Positions 13,425 through 51,200 of a stretch of DNA of 64,000 nucleotides are shown one piece after another. The notes beneath the pieces were generated by a model. The model did no database searches and was not told where the DNA came from. It saw only the letters and a program-made list of their open reading frames with translations. Origin of the DNA: Setophaga petechia (taxonomy: Eukaryota; Chordata; Aves; Passeriformes; Parulidae). The stretch's first letter is position 1; each line of letters begins with the position of its first letter. The stretch covers positions 10,966,501 through 11,030,500 of the forward strand of contig JANCRA010000010.1 in NCBI GenBank assembly GCA_024362935.1, read 5' to 3'. The position numbers and the translations under genes were made by a program.

Positions 13425-13639
13425 AGTGGGTAGAAGCGGGTGGCCAGCTCCTGGCTGGCAGGTGCCAGAGCTGCTCACCTTCCTGAATGATGCGGATGCT
13501 GGAGGGAAAACTGCCTTGAGCCTTACTGGAGCCCACTCAGCCCCTCACGGAGGTCTCGGTGGCAAACCCAGCAGCAACCGTTCCCGGGTGTCCAGCCCCG
13601 TCGTGCTCCATGCCCATCTCGGAGCCACTGCACGCCGTG

Positions 13640-14300
13640 CAGCCGCGGGGCAGCCCGGGTGGCCCTGGAGCGGGAAGAGCCTCAGGAGCTGCTTTCCTTC
13701 CTTCCTTCCCTCTCAGGGGAGCGGGTGGGAAAAGCCCTTTGGGCGGCCGGGCTGGGCGGGGGCCGCGCCGCTCCGCTCCCCCCGGCCCGTGCTCCGGGCC
13801 GCCCTCCATAAAGGGGCGGGAGCGCCGGGGGCCGGTGCGCGCCGGCACCGCCTGCGCCCGGCACGGCTCGGCACGGAACGGCTCGGAGCGGTGCGGGACG
13901 GAGCGGCCCCGCGGGGGCGGCGGGTGAGCCTGGAGCTGGGGCGGGGGGCACCGCGGGGCAGGTCCGAGCCTCCGCGGGAGCACCGCGGGCACTCGGCCGC
14001 GCTCCGCGGCGGGGCTGGCACCGCCCGGGCCGGGCTGAGCTGGGGCTGGGACATCGCTGGGGTACCGGGCCAGGTGCCCTCCGTGCGGCGGGGCAGGGGC
14101 TGGCGGGCAGGGCTGCCCTCGCTGGCTCCCGCTGCCCTGGAGCGCCTTCCTGGGGCGGAGGAGCCCCTGCGGGCGGGGGCCAAGCGCGCCGCTGCCCGTG
14201 CCGTGGGGCAGGGGAAGGGGTGGCGGGGGCAGATCCCGGGCTGTGGCCGGGCCGGGGCTCTCTGTATCCCCCGCACCGCGGACAGCCCCACCGGCTGTTC
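13640..14300 (+). promoter_or_regulatory. COL7A1: COL7A1 CpG-island promoter
   Basis: This is a dense CpG island immediately upstream of the COL7A1 start codon. At 13806-13820 it contains CCATAAAGG followed directly by GGGGCGGG, a weak TATA-like element plus an Sp1-type GC box. Further GC boxes surround it. The human COL7A1 promoter is described as GC-rich and Sp1-dependent. Transcription probably begins around 13835 or between there and 14500. The exact start cannot be read from sequence. Confidence 0.65.
13835..13923 (+). other. COL7A1: Possible COL7A1 non-coding first exon
   Basis: Downstream of the CATAAA/GC-box pair there is a strong donor (GCGG|GTGAGC, GT at 13924-13925). A good acceptor, TGTCCTGCAG|GC, ends at 14498, nine bases before the ATG. 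Splicing the two would give an 89-base 5' UTR exon plus an ATG exon. In human the start codon lies in the first exon, so the alternative is one unspliced leader. The proposal rests on splice motifs only. Confidence 0.35.
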
Positions 14301-14507
14301 ACGGGCCAGCTCCTGCCGCCCGTCCCGGCCCGGAGCGGGCTCTCACTGCGCCCGTGCAGTGCCTGGGGCGGCACTGGCACCCTGCCCTCCCAGCGTTGCC
14401 GGGCGTTCTGGCACGGGTGGTGCTGGGAACCTCCCGAACTGCTGTCCCCAAGGCTCGGGGTTGCTGTGAGACTGTGGTGGCAGCATCCTGTCCTGCAGGC
14501 TCCCACG

Positions 14508-42338
<27,831 letters not shown>

Positions 42339-42845
42339 GTGCAGGCAGTGTCTGGGCAGGCAGGGCTGCCTGGAGCAGGCCCAGCTGCTGCCCTGGCCGG
42401 GGCTGGGCTGCCCGTGGGGGCAGCAGCCATGTGCCCACCAGCCCCAGCAGGAACCTGGTGCTATTTCTAACCTGTCTTTATGCTGCTCGTGGGTTTTTCA
42501 TTTCATATCAGTTTATTGTCATTAAGGTGAAATTTATGTTAAATGGGAAATTGCCTCCCACCAAGGCTCTGAACCCCCTTTCCCACTGGGGTGTTCTGAG
42601 TTTGATTTTTAAATTATTTGTTGCCAACAGAAGGGTTCTTAGCCCTGTTCCCTCTCTCTGGAAGCAGAGGTAGGACTTGACATAGTGGGCCCCCCCACCA
42701 TAATACCCTTGTACCCTTTTCTGCCCCCCACAGACCCCCAAACTTCCTCTCTGCTCCCTGTCTCTGCTGGGAGAGCTGCCCACATCCCTGTGCCAGGCAG
42801 TGCCTCCCTGCACACCATACCTCACCCTGCAATGAGCTCCATCTG

Positions 42846-42851
42846 AATAAA
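42846..42851 (+). terminator. COL7A1: COL7A1 poly(A) signal AATAAA
   Basis: A canonical AATAAA lies about 510 bases after the COL7A1 stop in a plausible 3' UTR (gtttttcatttcatatcagtt region). An ATTAAA at 43277-43282, followed by TGTG-rich sequence, may be a second, distal site. Confidence 0.7.
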
Positions 42852-43282
42852 TTTCACCTTAACCTCAACTAGGGCCCAGTTCCCCTTTTGTGGTTGCAAT
42901 GGTTTGGCAATGACCTGTCAGGGAGACTGGAGGCCCTTGCCATGTGCTGCCCTCCAGCTCACACATCTGCCAGCAGCACATCTGGCTTTAGTCTGGGGGA
43001 TCTCACCTGCACCCCCAGGCCTGTCAGGGAACCCCTGAGGATGGTGCTATGTTAGAAGCGGTTCCTGCTCGCCCACACTTACTCTCAAAGGCTTTGTGAA
43101 AGTGATGTCACAGCCCCTGCTTCCCCCCATCCCCAGGGCTGGGTAGGGACGTGCCCTTCACTGCCCCAGAGCCCCAGGGTGGGCCGGGTGGGCTGTGTGG
43201 CCCCCACACATCCTGCTGTTCTCTGTTTATGTTATATACAGCAAATGTCTATGTGTACCAATGCAGGGGGATGTGTATTAAA

Positions 43283-43961
43283 GCTGTGCTCACAGGGAGA
43301 TGTCACATTCTTGGCTCGTTGCTAGAGATGCCTGTGGAGTTTGGGGACAGCTCTTGACTCAGGCATGCCCCCTGCCCCTGCCAGCTGGGCTGCCCTTTCC
43401 AGCTGCCCACTGCTGGCAGTGCTGGCTGGGGTCCCCCACCCCTTCCAGGGAGCCCAGTGCCCCATCCCTGTGCCCAGCACGTGCCCAGCTGATGCAAGCC
43501 AGGCCATGACCCCCTGTGCAGGCCCTGACGTGTCAGCACGTGGCTCTGTGGTGCTGCATGATGTACTGTGTGAATCAGTACTGCCAGCTAATTTTGGCTA
43601 CTGGGTGTGAGTTCCTGGCTGTCCCTGGGAGGAGGAACAAAGCTGGCATTATTTCTGTTCCCTGCTGTCCTGGGGAGGGTGGCATAGGATGGGTCACCCA
43701 TCAGTTCAGACCACGGGGGTGGGCAGAGCCCCAGTGGTCTGAACCCTGGGCACCCTGACTCCTGGGCCAGCCCATGGCGCTGAGCACCCACAACTCTCCT
43801 CATGCGGTGCCCACCCAGCCTAAGAGCCTTGGGATGCTCCCACACTCCCTAAGGGGGGAATTTTGGAGCAAAACCCTTGTGTACAGAGCTCACCTCACAG
43901 CAATGCCCACAGGCTGCCACCCACCTTGGGCAGCTGGGCCAGGCTGGACTGGTGCAGGTGC
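43283..43961. other. Intergenic COL7A1-UCN2, nothing recognised
   Basis: This is GC-rich sequence with no gene, repeat family or RNA that I can identify. Confidence 0.4.
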
Positions 43962-44087
43962 CTGCAAACCAGTGACGTCCCAGCTGGAATGCATTACGGT
44001 GAGCTGCAAACCAGTGGTGTCCCAGCTGGAATGCATTAAGGTGAGCTACAAGCCACTGGTGTCCTGCAAACAAACCAGTGGCCCAAG
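43962..44087. repeat. 42-bp tandem repeat, three copies
   Basis: The unit CTGCAAACCAGTG...GCATTACGGTGAG starts at 43962, 44004 and 44046, an exact 42-base period. Copies 1 and 2 are near-identical and copy 3 is diverged. It lies about 500 bases upstream of the putative UCN2 first exon. Confidence 0.92.
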
Positions 44088-44249
44088 CAGTGCTTGGGTT
44101 TGGCACAACAGGGAGGTGACATATCATCTCTGGACATGCCCTCCATGTGGCCAAGGAGCCTGTCAGGACACAGTGCCAAGCTGGCACCACGAGCTGTCCT
44201 TGCGAGGCACAATGCCCATGATCCCAGCAATATGCATGTTCTCTCCCTC

Positions 44250-44545
44250 CCTTAAGTGATCACCGAGCCTGACAGGAGCAGGGAGGCCTAATTAGATGGA
44301 GAAAAAGTATCTTGCAAATCAAACATGAAACAATTAGAACTGAGCTGTCCCAGGTTCCCGGAATCCCCTCCGAACGCAGCTGGGGGAGCTGCAAGGGGGC
44401 AACACCCACCCACATCCTGGGATGATTTCATCTGCCATTAGGCAAAATGTATTAAAAACATTTCCACACACGGCCCCCCCACCTTCCCCCTGTCACCGTC
44501 ACCCCCTCTGCGGGTCAGAGGTGGAGCTGGGACAGGATAAGAGCC
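44250..44545 (+). promoter_or_regulatory. UCN2: AT-richer block and core promoter of UCN2 (putative)
   Basis: In a GC-rich setting, 44280-44345 and 44415-44465 are distinctly AT-rich (ttgcaaatcaaacatgaaac; aggcaaaatgtattaaaaac). They look like short transcription-factor-dense elements, not repeats. A TATA-like AGGATAAGAG at about 44534-44543 is placed about 30 bases before the proposed first exon. The call is inferred from composition and position. Confidence 0.35.
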
Positions 44546-44564
44546 AGGGCTTGGCAAGGAGCAG

Positions 44565-44641
44565 AGCAAACCCCCAGCTTGTGGTCCCTGCTGCCTGGGA
44601 GCGCCGCTGAACATCGAGGAGACAAGGACCTGCTGCAAATG
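44565..44641 (+). other. UCN2: Possible UCN2 non-coding exon 1
   Basis: The sequence ends in a good donor, CAAATG|GTGAGG (GT at 44642-44643). It could splice to the acceptor CTCCCTGCAG|GC ending at 45576, 28 bases before the UCN2 ATG. A two-exon layout with the whole precursor in exon 2 is typical of the CRH/urocortin family. The 5' end is a guess from the TATA-like motif. Confidence 0.45.
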
Positions 44642-45604
44642 GTGAGGCTGTGCCCTCAGGGGTGCTTCTCAGGGGCTTTTAGCTGGGAAATGGCTTGCAG
44701 GGGGTTGGGTGCTTTTCATTCCTCACTTTGCAGTGAGTTAACTGCCTCTGGCTGCCTAATCTGGTACTTTCCAAAGGGTTTCATCCCAGAGATGCTCTGC
44801 TGGGTGACTGATTTTGGGGAGAGACAGCTGTATAGCCGGATTTGTGTCCCTGCACCTGCTCTGACCCCACCCCACACCCCAGCACCCTGACCCCCACCCC
44901 ATAGCACAGCATCCTGCAATCCCTGGGGCCCTCCCTGTGACCAGGGTGAGGCATGGGCTGGAGAAAGTTGCTGAGGCTTGACAGAACTCAGGACCTGCGG
45001 CCATCTCCTGCCCCAATATGCTGTGTATGCCAGTCCAAGTGGCTCATGTCCCCCCTTGGTGGGTGGCTGTTGCCCCAAAGAGCCCAGCAACACAGCGGGG
45101 AATGGCATCTGCCCGGGAAGGCGTGGCAGGAAGAAAGCTCCACTGCCCACCCAGCCCTGAAACCCCAGACAGGCATTTCCCTGGCCAAAGGGCAGGAATG
45201 GGCTGGGGAGCAGCCACAGCGCCCTGACAGGACAGGGTTGTCTCCTTCCCTGGGTGACAAAGGGCTGAAGGGTGTGAAATGTGTGAGGGCACAGCATCTA
45301 GCCAGGGGCTGTGTGAAAGGACAAGGACATTCAGGGGATTTGCTTCCCATGTCTCCTTCAGCCTCCCCCTAACTCCCACCCTGTTCAAGAGGGTTACAGT
45401 CAGGGCAGAATCATTAAGGGCTCCTGAAAGAAGGGTGAGGCCCCACCAGCTGCAGGTGCAGGGAGTGGAGGGGTTCTGTGGGTGACACCCTGGTGGGGAT
45501 GTGACCGTCCTGGGGGGCTGTGGGGCAGTGTCAGGTGATGGGGGTGATGCTCAGAGCCAATCCACTGCTCCCTGCAGGCACCCCCGGGCACGCTGCGAGG
45601 CAGG

Positions 45605-46054
45605 ATGCTGCTCTCCCGCCTGCTGGTCTCCTTCCTGCTGCTCCTCGGGCCACCAGCAGGAGCCTGGGAGGGGCCCAGCCGTGAGTGGCTCTCACCAGCC
45701 CCCCGAGCTGTGGATGGAGGGAAGCTGCTGAGGCAGGACAGCACCAGCCACAACAAGATGCTGCCAGGTGTCTCCAAAATGAAGAGGGGTGATGATGGTT
45801 CTGGGGCAGGGTCTCATCCAGATGAAGCCAACCTGCCACTGCTGGAGGGATCAGAAAGACAAGCCCTGCCCTGGCTGACAAGCCCAGCCACAGAGAGAGC
45901 AGCTCCAAGCAAAAAGAGGAGGAAGGTGTCCCTGTCACTCGATGTCCACACTCACTTACTGAAAATCCTGCTTGACCTGGCCCGAGAGAAGGAGCTGCGG
46001 GCCAAGGCAGCTGCCAATGCTGAGCTGATGGCCCGGCTGGGGCGCAGGAGATGA
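45605..46054 (+). CDS. UCN2: Urocortin-2-type prepropeptide (UCN2)
   Basis: This is a single-exon precursor of 149 residues of the CRH/urocortin family; its peptides signal through the type 2 CRF receptor. Residues 1-20 are a signal peptide (MLLSRLLVSFLLLLGPPAGA). A long propeptide includes a Lys-Arg site (KMKRGDD). KKRRK at 103-107 is a proprotein-convertase site. Residues 108-145 are the mature peptide (VSLSLDVHTHLLKILLDLA...ELMARL), 38 residues. Gly146 then supplies the C-terminal amide, followed by RRR and TGA. SLSLDV and the amphipathic helix are family hallmarks. The peptide itself resembles urocortin 3 as much as urocortin 2. I call it UCN2 because UCN2 is the gene next to COL7A1 in human. 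The upstream acceptor at 45576 supports this ATG. It is definitely a urocortin; the 2 versus 3 assignment is less certain. Confidence 0.9.
   Translation: MLLSRLLVSFLLLLGPPAGAWEGPSREWLSPAPRAVDGGKLLRQDSTSHNKMLPGVSKMKRGDDGSGAGSHPDEANLPLLEGSERQALPWLTSPATERAAPSKKRRKVSLSLDVHTHLLKILLDLAREKELRAKAAANAELMARLGRRR
45926..46039 (+). other. UCN2: Mature urocortin peptide (38 residues, amidated)
   Basis: The coding segment lies between the KKRRK cleavage site and the G-RRR amidation/cleavage tail. Its 38 residues are the length of mammalian urocortins 2 and 3. It begins V-S-L-S-L-D-V and ends M-A-R-L-amide. Human UCN2 ends ARVGHC without a dibasic tail, whereas human UCN3 ends with G-RKK, so the processing signal here resembles UCN3. 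Confidence 0.85.
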
Positions 46055-46495
46055 ATTGTCCTGGGATCCCTGGCTAGGACCCAGTAGGGCTGGAGGGGAC
46101 AGCAGGGCTGGCACAGGGAGGCGTGGAGCAGCATCGGTGTGTCTGCAGGGAACTGGACACAGCACCTCATCCCCCTGGCCCCAGCGCTCATGGCACAGGC
46201 AGCAGCCATGGGAGCAGTTGGTTTAACAACTCTCACCTCAGCACTACTGGAGAAGACACAGCTGGGTTTACCTTGGCCAGTGCTTGAGCACAGCTGGTCC
46301 CAGCCCCAGGCACTACAGGGATTTCTATGCTTGGCTTTGCTCCCTGCTCATCCAACACCCAGATGTCTCCAAAGGGCCTGCATCCAGCCAGGCAGCTTTT
46401 CCTGGGTGTTTCTACTCTCTGGGTGCCTCAAGCACATGAAATCCTTCACAAAGCCTGGCCAAGCCTCAAAGCTGGAGTTTAGAGTGAGTGTGCAC

Positions 46496-46501
46496 AATAA
46501 A
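46496..46501 (+). terminator. UCN2: UCN2 poly(A) signal AATAAA
   Basis: AATAAA lies about 440 bases after the UCN2 stop, followed by TGTGGCATC and TTGTGCTTT, a fair GU-rich downstream element. It sits about 45 bases before the solo LTR. Confidence 0.65.
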
Positions 46502-46547
46502 ATGTGGCATCAAACACAGCTTGTGCTTTATACCTGTTCTGCACCCC

Positions 46548-46934
46548 TGTCACAGACATCTTTTATGAAAAATCATTTCTCTAGGATTTTTCCTCCTGAG
46601 AAGCTGAGAGGCCTCAGGAACAAAATGTAAACAATGATTATCTGCTGCTGTGGAATGCAACAGGTGGATCTGTGATTGGTCTCATGCGGTTGTTTCTAAT
46701 TAATGGCCAATCACAGTCAGCTGGCTCGGACTCTCTGTCCGAGATACAAGCCTTTGTTTTTCATTCCTTTTTTTTTCTATTCTTAGCTAGCCTTCTGATT
46801 AAATCCTTTCTTCTATTCTTTTAGTATAGTTTTAATATAATATATATCATAAAATAATAAATCAAGCCTTCTGAAGCGTAAAGTCAGATCCTCGTCTCTT
46901 CCCTCATCCTCAGACCCCTGTGAACACGGTCACA
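46548..46934 (+). mobile_element. Solo LTR of an endogenous retrovirus (6-bp target duplication)
   Basis: A 387-base element starts TGTCACAGAC and ends CGGTCACA, giving the TG...CA termini of an LTR. It is flanked by the direct repeat CACCCC at 46542-46547 and 46935-46940. It contains an AT-rich promoter-like stretch (tttagtatagttttaatataatatat) followed by an AATAAA near 46856, so it reads on the + strand. No internal retroviral sequence adjoins it, so it is a solo LTR left by recombination. The sequence resembles LTRs I know from passerine genomes. The 6-bp duplication suggests a class II (ERVK-like) origin; the family name would need a repeat-library search. Confidence 0.85.
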
Positions 46935-46940
46935 CACCCC

Positions 46941-47930
46941 TTTACACTCCCATTTTGTGTTCCCTTTTCCCAGAGATGCTGTGAGGGCATGTGCTCAGCT
47001 GGGGCCAGCACGGGAGGTCATTAAATTCCACATGAGCACCAACAGCAGAGCTAGCCCCTGGCCCAGGGAGCCCACAGCAGCTCTGGGCCAACAGGGAAAT
47101 CCTGTTGTGTCCCTGGAGCTGCTGCTTTCAGCCCAGCTGGGAGATAAGAGCAGAGCGTGGCCGCCCCGTGCAAAGTACAGGGTGGTGCAAGCCAGGCTGA
47201 GGCCAGGAGACACCTCCAGGGGGGCACTGGAGCTGCTGGGGGACACGGCCATGCTCTTTGAAGAGTACCTGCTGCAGGGTGAGTGAGCCCTCACACTCTG
47301 GGGTGGGCACTGCCTCTGGGAAAGGGGCAGACGCAACTGGGGTGACCCCACATTCCAAGGAAGGGAGGGATTTCAGGAAGGGATGTGCCAGCAGATGGTG
47401 GGTTGGGGTGAGGTGGCAAGGTGGGTAAAAAGGTTTTTTGCCATCCCTGCCTGACCTGAGGCTCAGGTGATGCCCGGGCAGTGCCTGGCCCCTTGAGATA
47501 CCCCCTGCACCCCTTAGGTGTGTCCTGTGGGGATGAGCCTGGAGTTTGGGGTCCAGGGTAGACAGGGTACCAGTAGCAGTGGGGGACAGCGGTCATAGAA
47601 GACCTGCCAAGTGGGACACTCTAGGGCAGGCAGCCCAAGTGACAACTGTCCCATTCCCTAGAACGGGATTCTCCCCTGCCACTCCCAATTGTTCCTGGGA
47701 CGCTGAGCCTGCGAGGATCTCCTCATTTCCATGTTCTGCCCCTGTGTCTCATCTGTTCTCCCCCAGACCCAGGGTGCCCCCGTGCTTCAGCCCCCTCTGC
47801 CCCTAGTGCTCCCTCACTTCCCCAGCTCAGGGATCCCATGCCACCCTCATCACCAGTGTTTCCCCTGGTACCGGTGTCTCCTGCCCCAGTGTGCCGAGCA
47901 GTGTTCCAGTATCCCCCGCAGTCCCGGTGT
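46941..47930. other. Intergenic between LTR and COPG1 promoter
   Basis: I recognise no gene here. An open frame at 46957-47286 ends at a donor-like CTGCAGG|GTGAGTG but has no known domain or acceptor support. From about 47,880 the sequence grades into the COPG1 CpG island. Confidence 0.4.
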
Positions 47931-48286
47931 CCCTCCAGCGCCGACCCCAGCCCGGACCCCCGCCAGCCCCGCCCCCGCCTTGCCCTCCGCCAATCAGACC
48001 GCGCTGCTGCCGATTGGCCCCGCCCTACCCCTGTCAGTCACCGCTCCGCGCCACGCCCCGTACACGTACGTCTGTGGGGGCGGTGCCGCGCCTGCGCAGT
48101 GCGGCGGCCGCGGCGACAGTGACAGGCTGGCAGGAAAGGGCGGGGGCAGGAAGGGGCGGGGGCCGTGCCGGGACCAGGACCAGGACCAGGATCAGGATCA
48201 GGATCAGGATCGAAATCGGGACCAGGACCTAGGTTGGGGCTGCCACGGGACGGGAGGGCTGCAGCCACAGGCCGCTCGGTAGCACC
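47931..48286 (+). promoter_or_regulatory. COPG1: COPG1 CpG-island promoter and 5' UTR
   Basis: This is a dense GC-rich housekeeping-type promoter. It has a CCAAT box (cgCCAATCAG, about 47989), an inverted CCAAT (gATTGGcccc, about 48012), GC boxes, and an NRF-1-like TGCGCAGTGCG at about 48095. No TATA box is visible. The leader ends in a hexanucleotide repeat and the start context AGCACCATGC. Confidence 0.75.
48171..48230 (+). repeat. COPG1: (GGACCA/GGATCA)n hexanucleotide repeat in COPG1 leader
   Basis: Roughly three GGACCA-type units, four GGATCA-type units, a diverged unit and then GGACCAGGAC again lie about 60-115 bases upstream of the COPG1 ATG, probably within the transcribed 5' UTR. 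Confidence 0.85.
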
Positions 48287-51200
48287 ATGCTGAAGAAGTT
48301 CGACAAGAAGGACGAGGAGTCGGGTGAGGGGAGGCCGGGGGCGCTGTGATGGGAGAGACCCTTCTGTGGGCACGGAGGGGATCGGTGAGGGGGAGCCCTT
48401 CGTGGCTGCGGGGAGAGCTGTGAGGGAAGAGACCCCTCTTGTGGAAATGGGGGGAGCTGGGAGGGGAGGCTCGGTGCCAGCTTGGCGGCGGGGGCTTGCT
48501 GGTGTGCATGGAACCAGTGGGGAGCACTGTGGGAGCACTATGGGGGCACTGTGGCAGCAGTCTGCTGCCTCCTTCTCGCAGCCGCAGCCGGAGGATAAAC
48601 TGGTTGTATCGGCACAGCGCACCGAGGTTACTGCCACATCAGCAGGTGCAGAGCCTGAGACGAAACGTTGAGCACATTAGCGCTGTTCGCAGTTGCCCAG
48701 CTCTGGAACCAGGTGCTGCGGCCAGGTAGAATCCAGTTCATCGTTCCTGGCCTCACAATCGCTGCTACTTTCAGTGGATCAGAAAATCTGAGAGCACCAA
48801 GAAAACACAAAAGTTTCATGCCTGACTTTTCAAAACTTTAGGCCGATTAGTGAGGAAGAGGTTGATATTTTATGTGGTGTGTAATTCAGGTGGAAGTGAT
48901 GCATCATAAGACAGTGTTTTCTTTCATGGTTTAGCTTTGTGGTATCTTTTTCATCTTCCTGTGAAGCTTTCTACACATCTTGCTCTGCATAACAAATCAG
49001 TGTGTCCTGAAGCAAATTGATTCAGTGTACATCTTAGTGATTATTCTGTGTGACTGTGCTTTCTTTTTATCTTAATGGGCATTCAATGCTTTGCCCTTGA
49101 TTCCCTTTTCCAAGGCCTTTAGTGACATCTTGATAAGCAGAGAATGTAGTGAGGCAGCTGTTGGAGGGGAATTGCTCTTGGCTTTAATTTTGAGGGCTGT
49201 TCTCCGTTAGTACCTTGCCACACCCATCAAGGTATTGACATTACATATGGCTGGGGCTGGCAGGAGATGCACAGATCCAGTTAATTGGCTTCTCTGTCTT
49301 TGCTTTCCATGTATGGTTTTGCTAGCCTTGGATGACCTGGTCCCACTCCCTTTGACATGTTATTTTGGCCACAAAATTATGTTTCTCTACAAATCAGAAT
49401 AAATTGTTGTTAGTTATCCAATATTAGGAACTTTATGAACACACAGTCTCTGCCCTCCCTGCATCTTTCTCCCTCTCCATGGAAGAAAACTGATGCAGGG
49501 TGCTGTGAGACCCCATGTACAATTTATTTCAGGATCCTTAGTGCTATGAAGGATAAAGAGGTGATGTAGTGTTTTCATGGCTGATTTAAGGATTGTAGAT
49601 ATGCTGGACCATGGAAATACTGGGCTGCTGGGCAGGTTTTTTGGAACACATTGGCATATTTATCTTAGAACTAGTTCATACTCATACTAGAGACATTTTT
49701 GCTCTTTCCCCTTGTTTTGTTCTACCTCTTCAACCTCACATAAGTGTCTGTGTTTTGTTCAGCCACCTGCTGCCTTTGCAAACTTCTCCTGAGCCAGAGG
49801 AGGGCATTTTATAAACCAGGAAGGAGCCAGAGTGCAGATGTGTTTGCTTTTATATGTAAGGCTTACTCTAGAAAGGGGTCCTGGCACCAGCCTAGCATGC
49901 TTCAAGCTTGGGTCAGGTCAGATTTTGGCCCAGATGTCCTCTCTAGTGGACCAGGCTTTGGAACAAACACTAGAACAGCCCTGAAAAAAGCTGCACTCTG
50001 TCCCAGGGCCAGGCTGAACATAGGTTCTAATTAAAACCTGCTTATCAATAACTAGCAGCTTTTGAAAAGCTGCAGCTCACAAATGCTTTTGAGGCAATCT
50101 AATAGAGACTATGCAGAATGATAGTGCTTTTCCCTCTGATTATTTCATCCTTAATTGCTGGGGGATTCTAATTATTTAGTATAATTTACTTTGTTAAGTG
50201 GAACAATGGAAGCTACTTTGTGTCCAGCCTATCTAGTCTGCTGTCTTGTTCTCTTAATTAGTGATAGAGCCAAAAATACTTTACTGGTGGATTTTGGTTT
50301 GGTTTATAGGAGAGGGATAAAAAACTCCTGACTCACCAGTCTGGCAAGCAGTACCTCTTTCTATCTAAGCTTTTGTTCCTAGGCCTGTCCTATTGATGCT
50401 CCAGCTGCCAGCAAGCTCCAGCCCAGGGTGGAAACAGTCTCTGGGGATACAGTGGAGCACAGTTGTTTTACAGCTGATCAGTCTGCCTCAGCTCACAGTC
50501 AGTTACTTCTGGAGGGGATGGCAAATTGAAGAATGTCCTGTCTGCTCTGCCTTCCCTGCCTGCCATGAAAAAATCTTTGAAGTTAATATTACTTCAAAGA
50601 GAGTGCTCTCATTGCTTGGTGTTCATGAAAAAAATCACCCCAAAATGTTCAGACTACTTTTAAAGAATGGGCATGGTTAAAAAGTTGCTTTCCCATGGCA
50701 CTATCCTTGGAGAGACTTTTACTCTCTCTGTTTTGCAGGTGGGAATTCCAACCCATTCCAGCACCTGGAGAAGAGTGCAGTCTTGCAAGAGGTAAATCTT
50801 CAGACCATCTCCTCTGTGTACCCCACTGGATAGAGTCTCTCCCTCTCTTGAGTAGGTGACTGGAGAACTTCAGCAAGGAAATGAGGGTTTGTTACAGTCC
50901 TGCTTGCTCTGAAGGAAATGAGCAACAGTTCTTATTTTATTATTGGACAGAGGAAGGGAGAAGGTTGAAATGGTCTCTGGAACAAATTAAAGACTGTGAA
51001 CTATAAATAGTAATAAAAGGAATAAAATTATCTGGGAAAGCTCACCCCAAACATGGGGTGAATGGGGAAGTGGCCTTGGACACCCCAAATGTCTTGTGGA
51101 TGACAACATTAGTGAGAGGGGTGTGAGTGGTTATTAAACAGTTTTGTGAATTTTCTCTGAAGAAATGCGATTCTTTTCAAGAGCAGGGCAACATCTCAAG

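Noticed and set aside
46957..47286. 109-residue frame ending at a good donor between UCN2 and COPG1
   Set aside because: The protein matches nothing I know (it is not the PFKFB4 N-terminus), it starts within 25 bases of the LTR, and there is no downstream exon to join before the COPG1 promoter.
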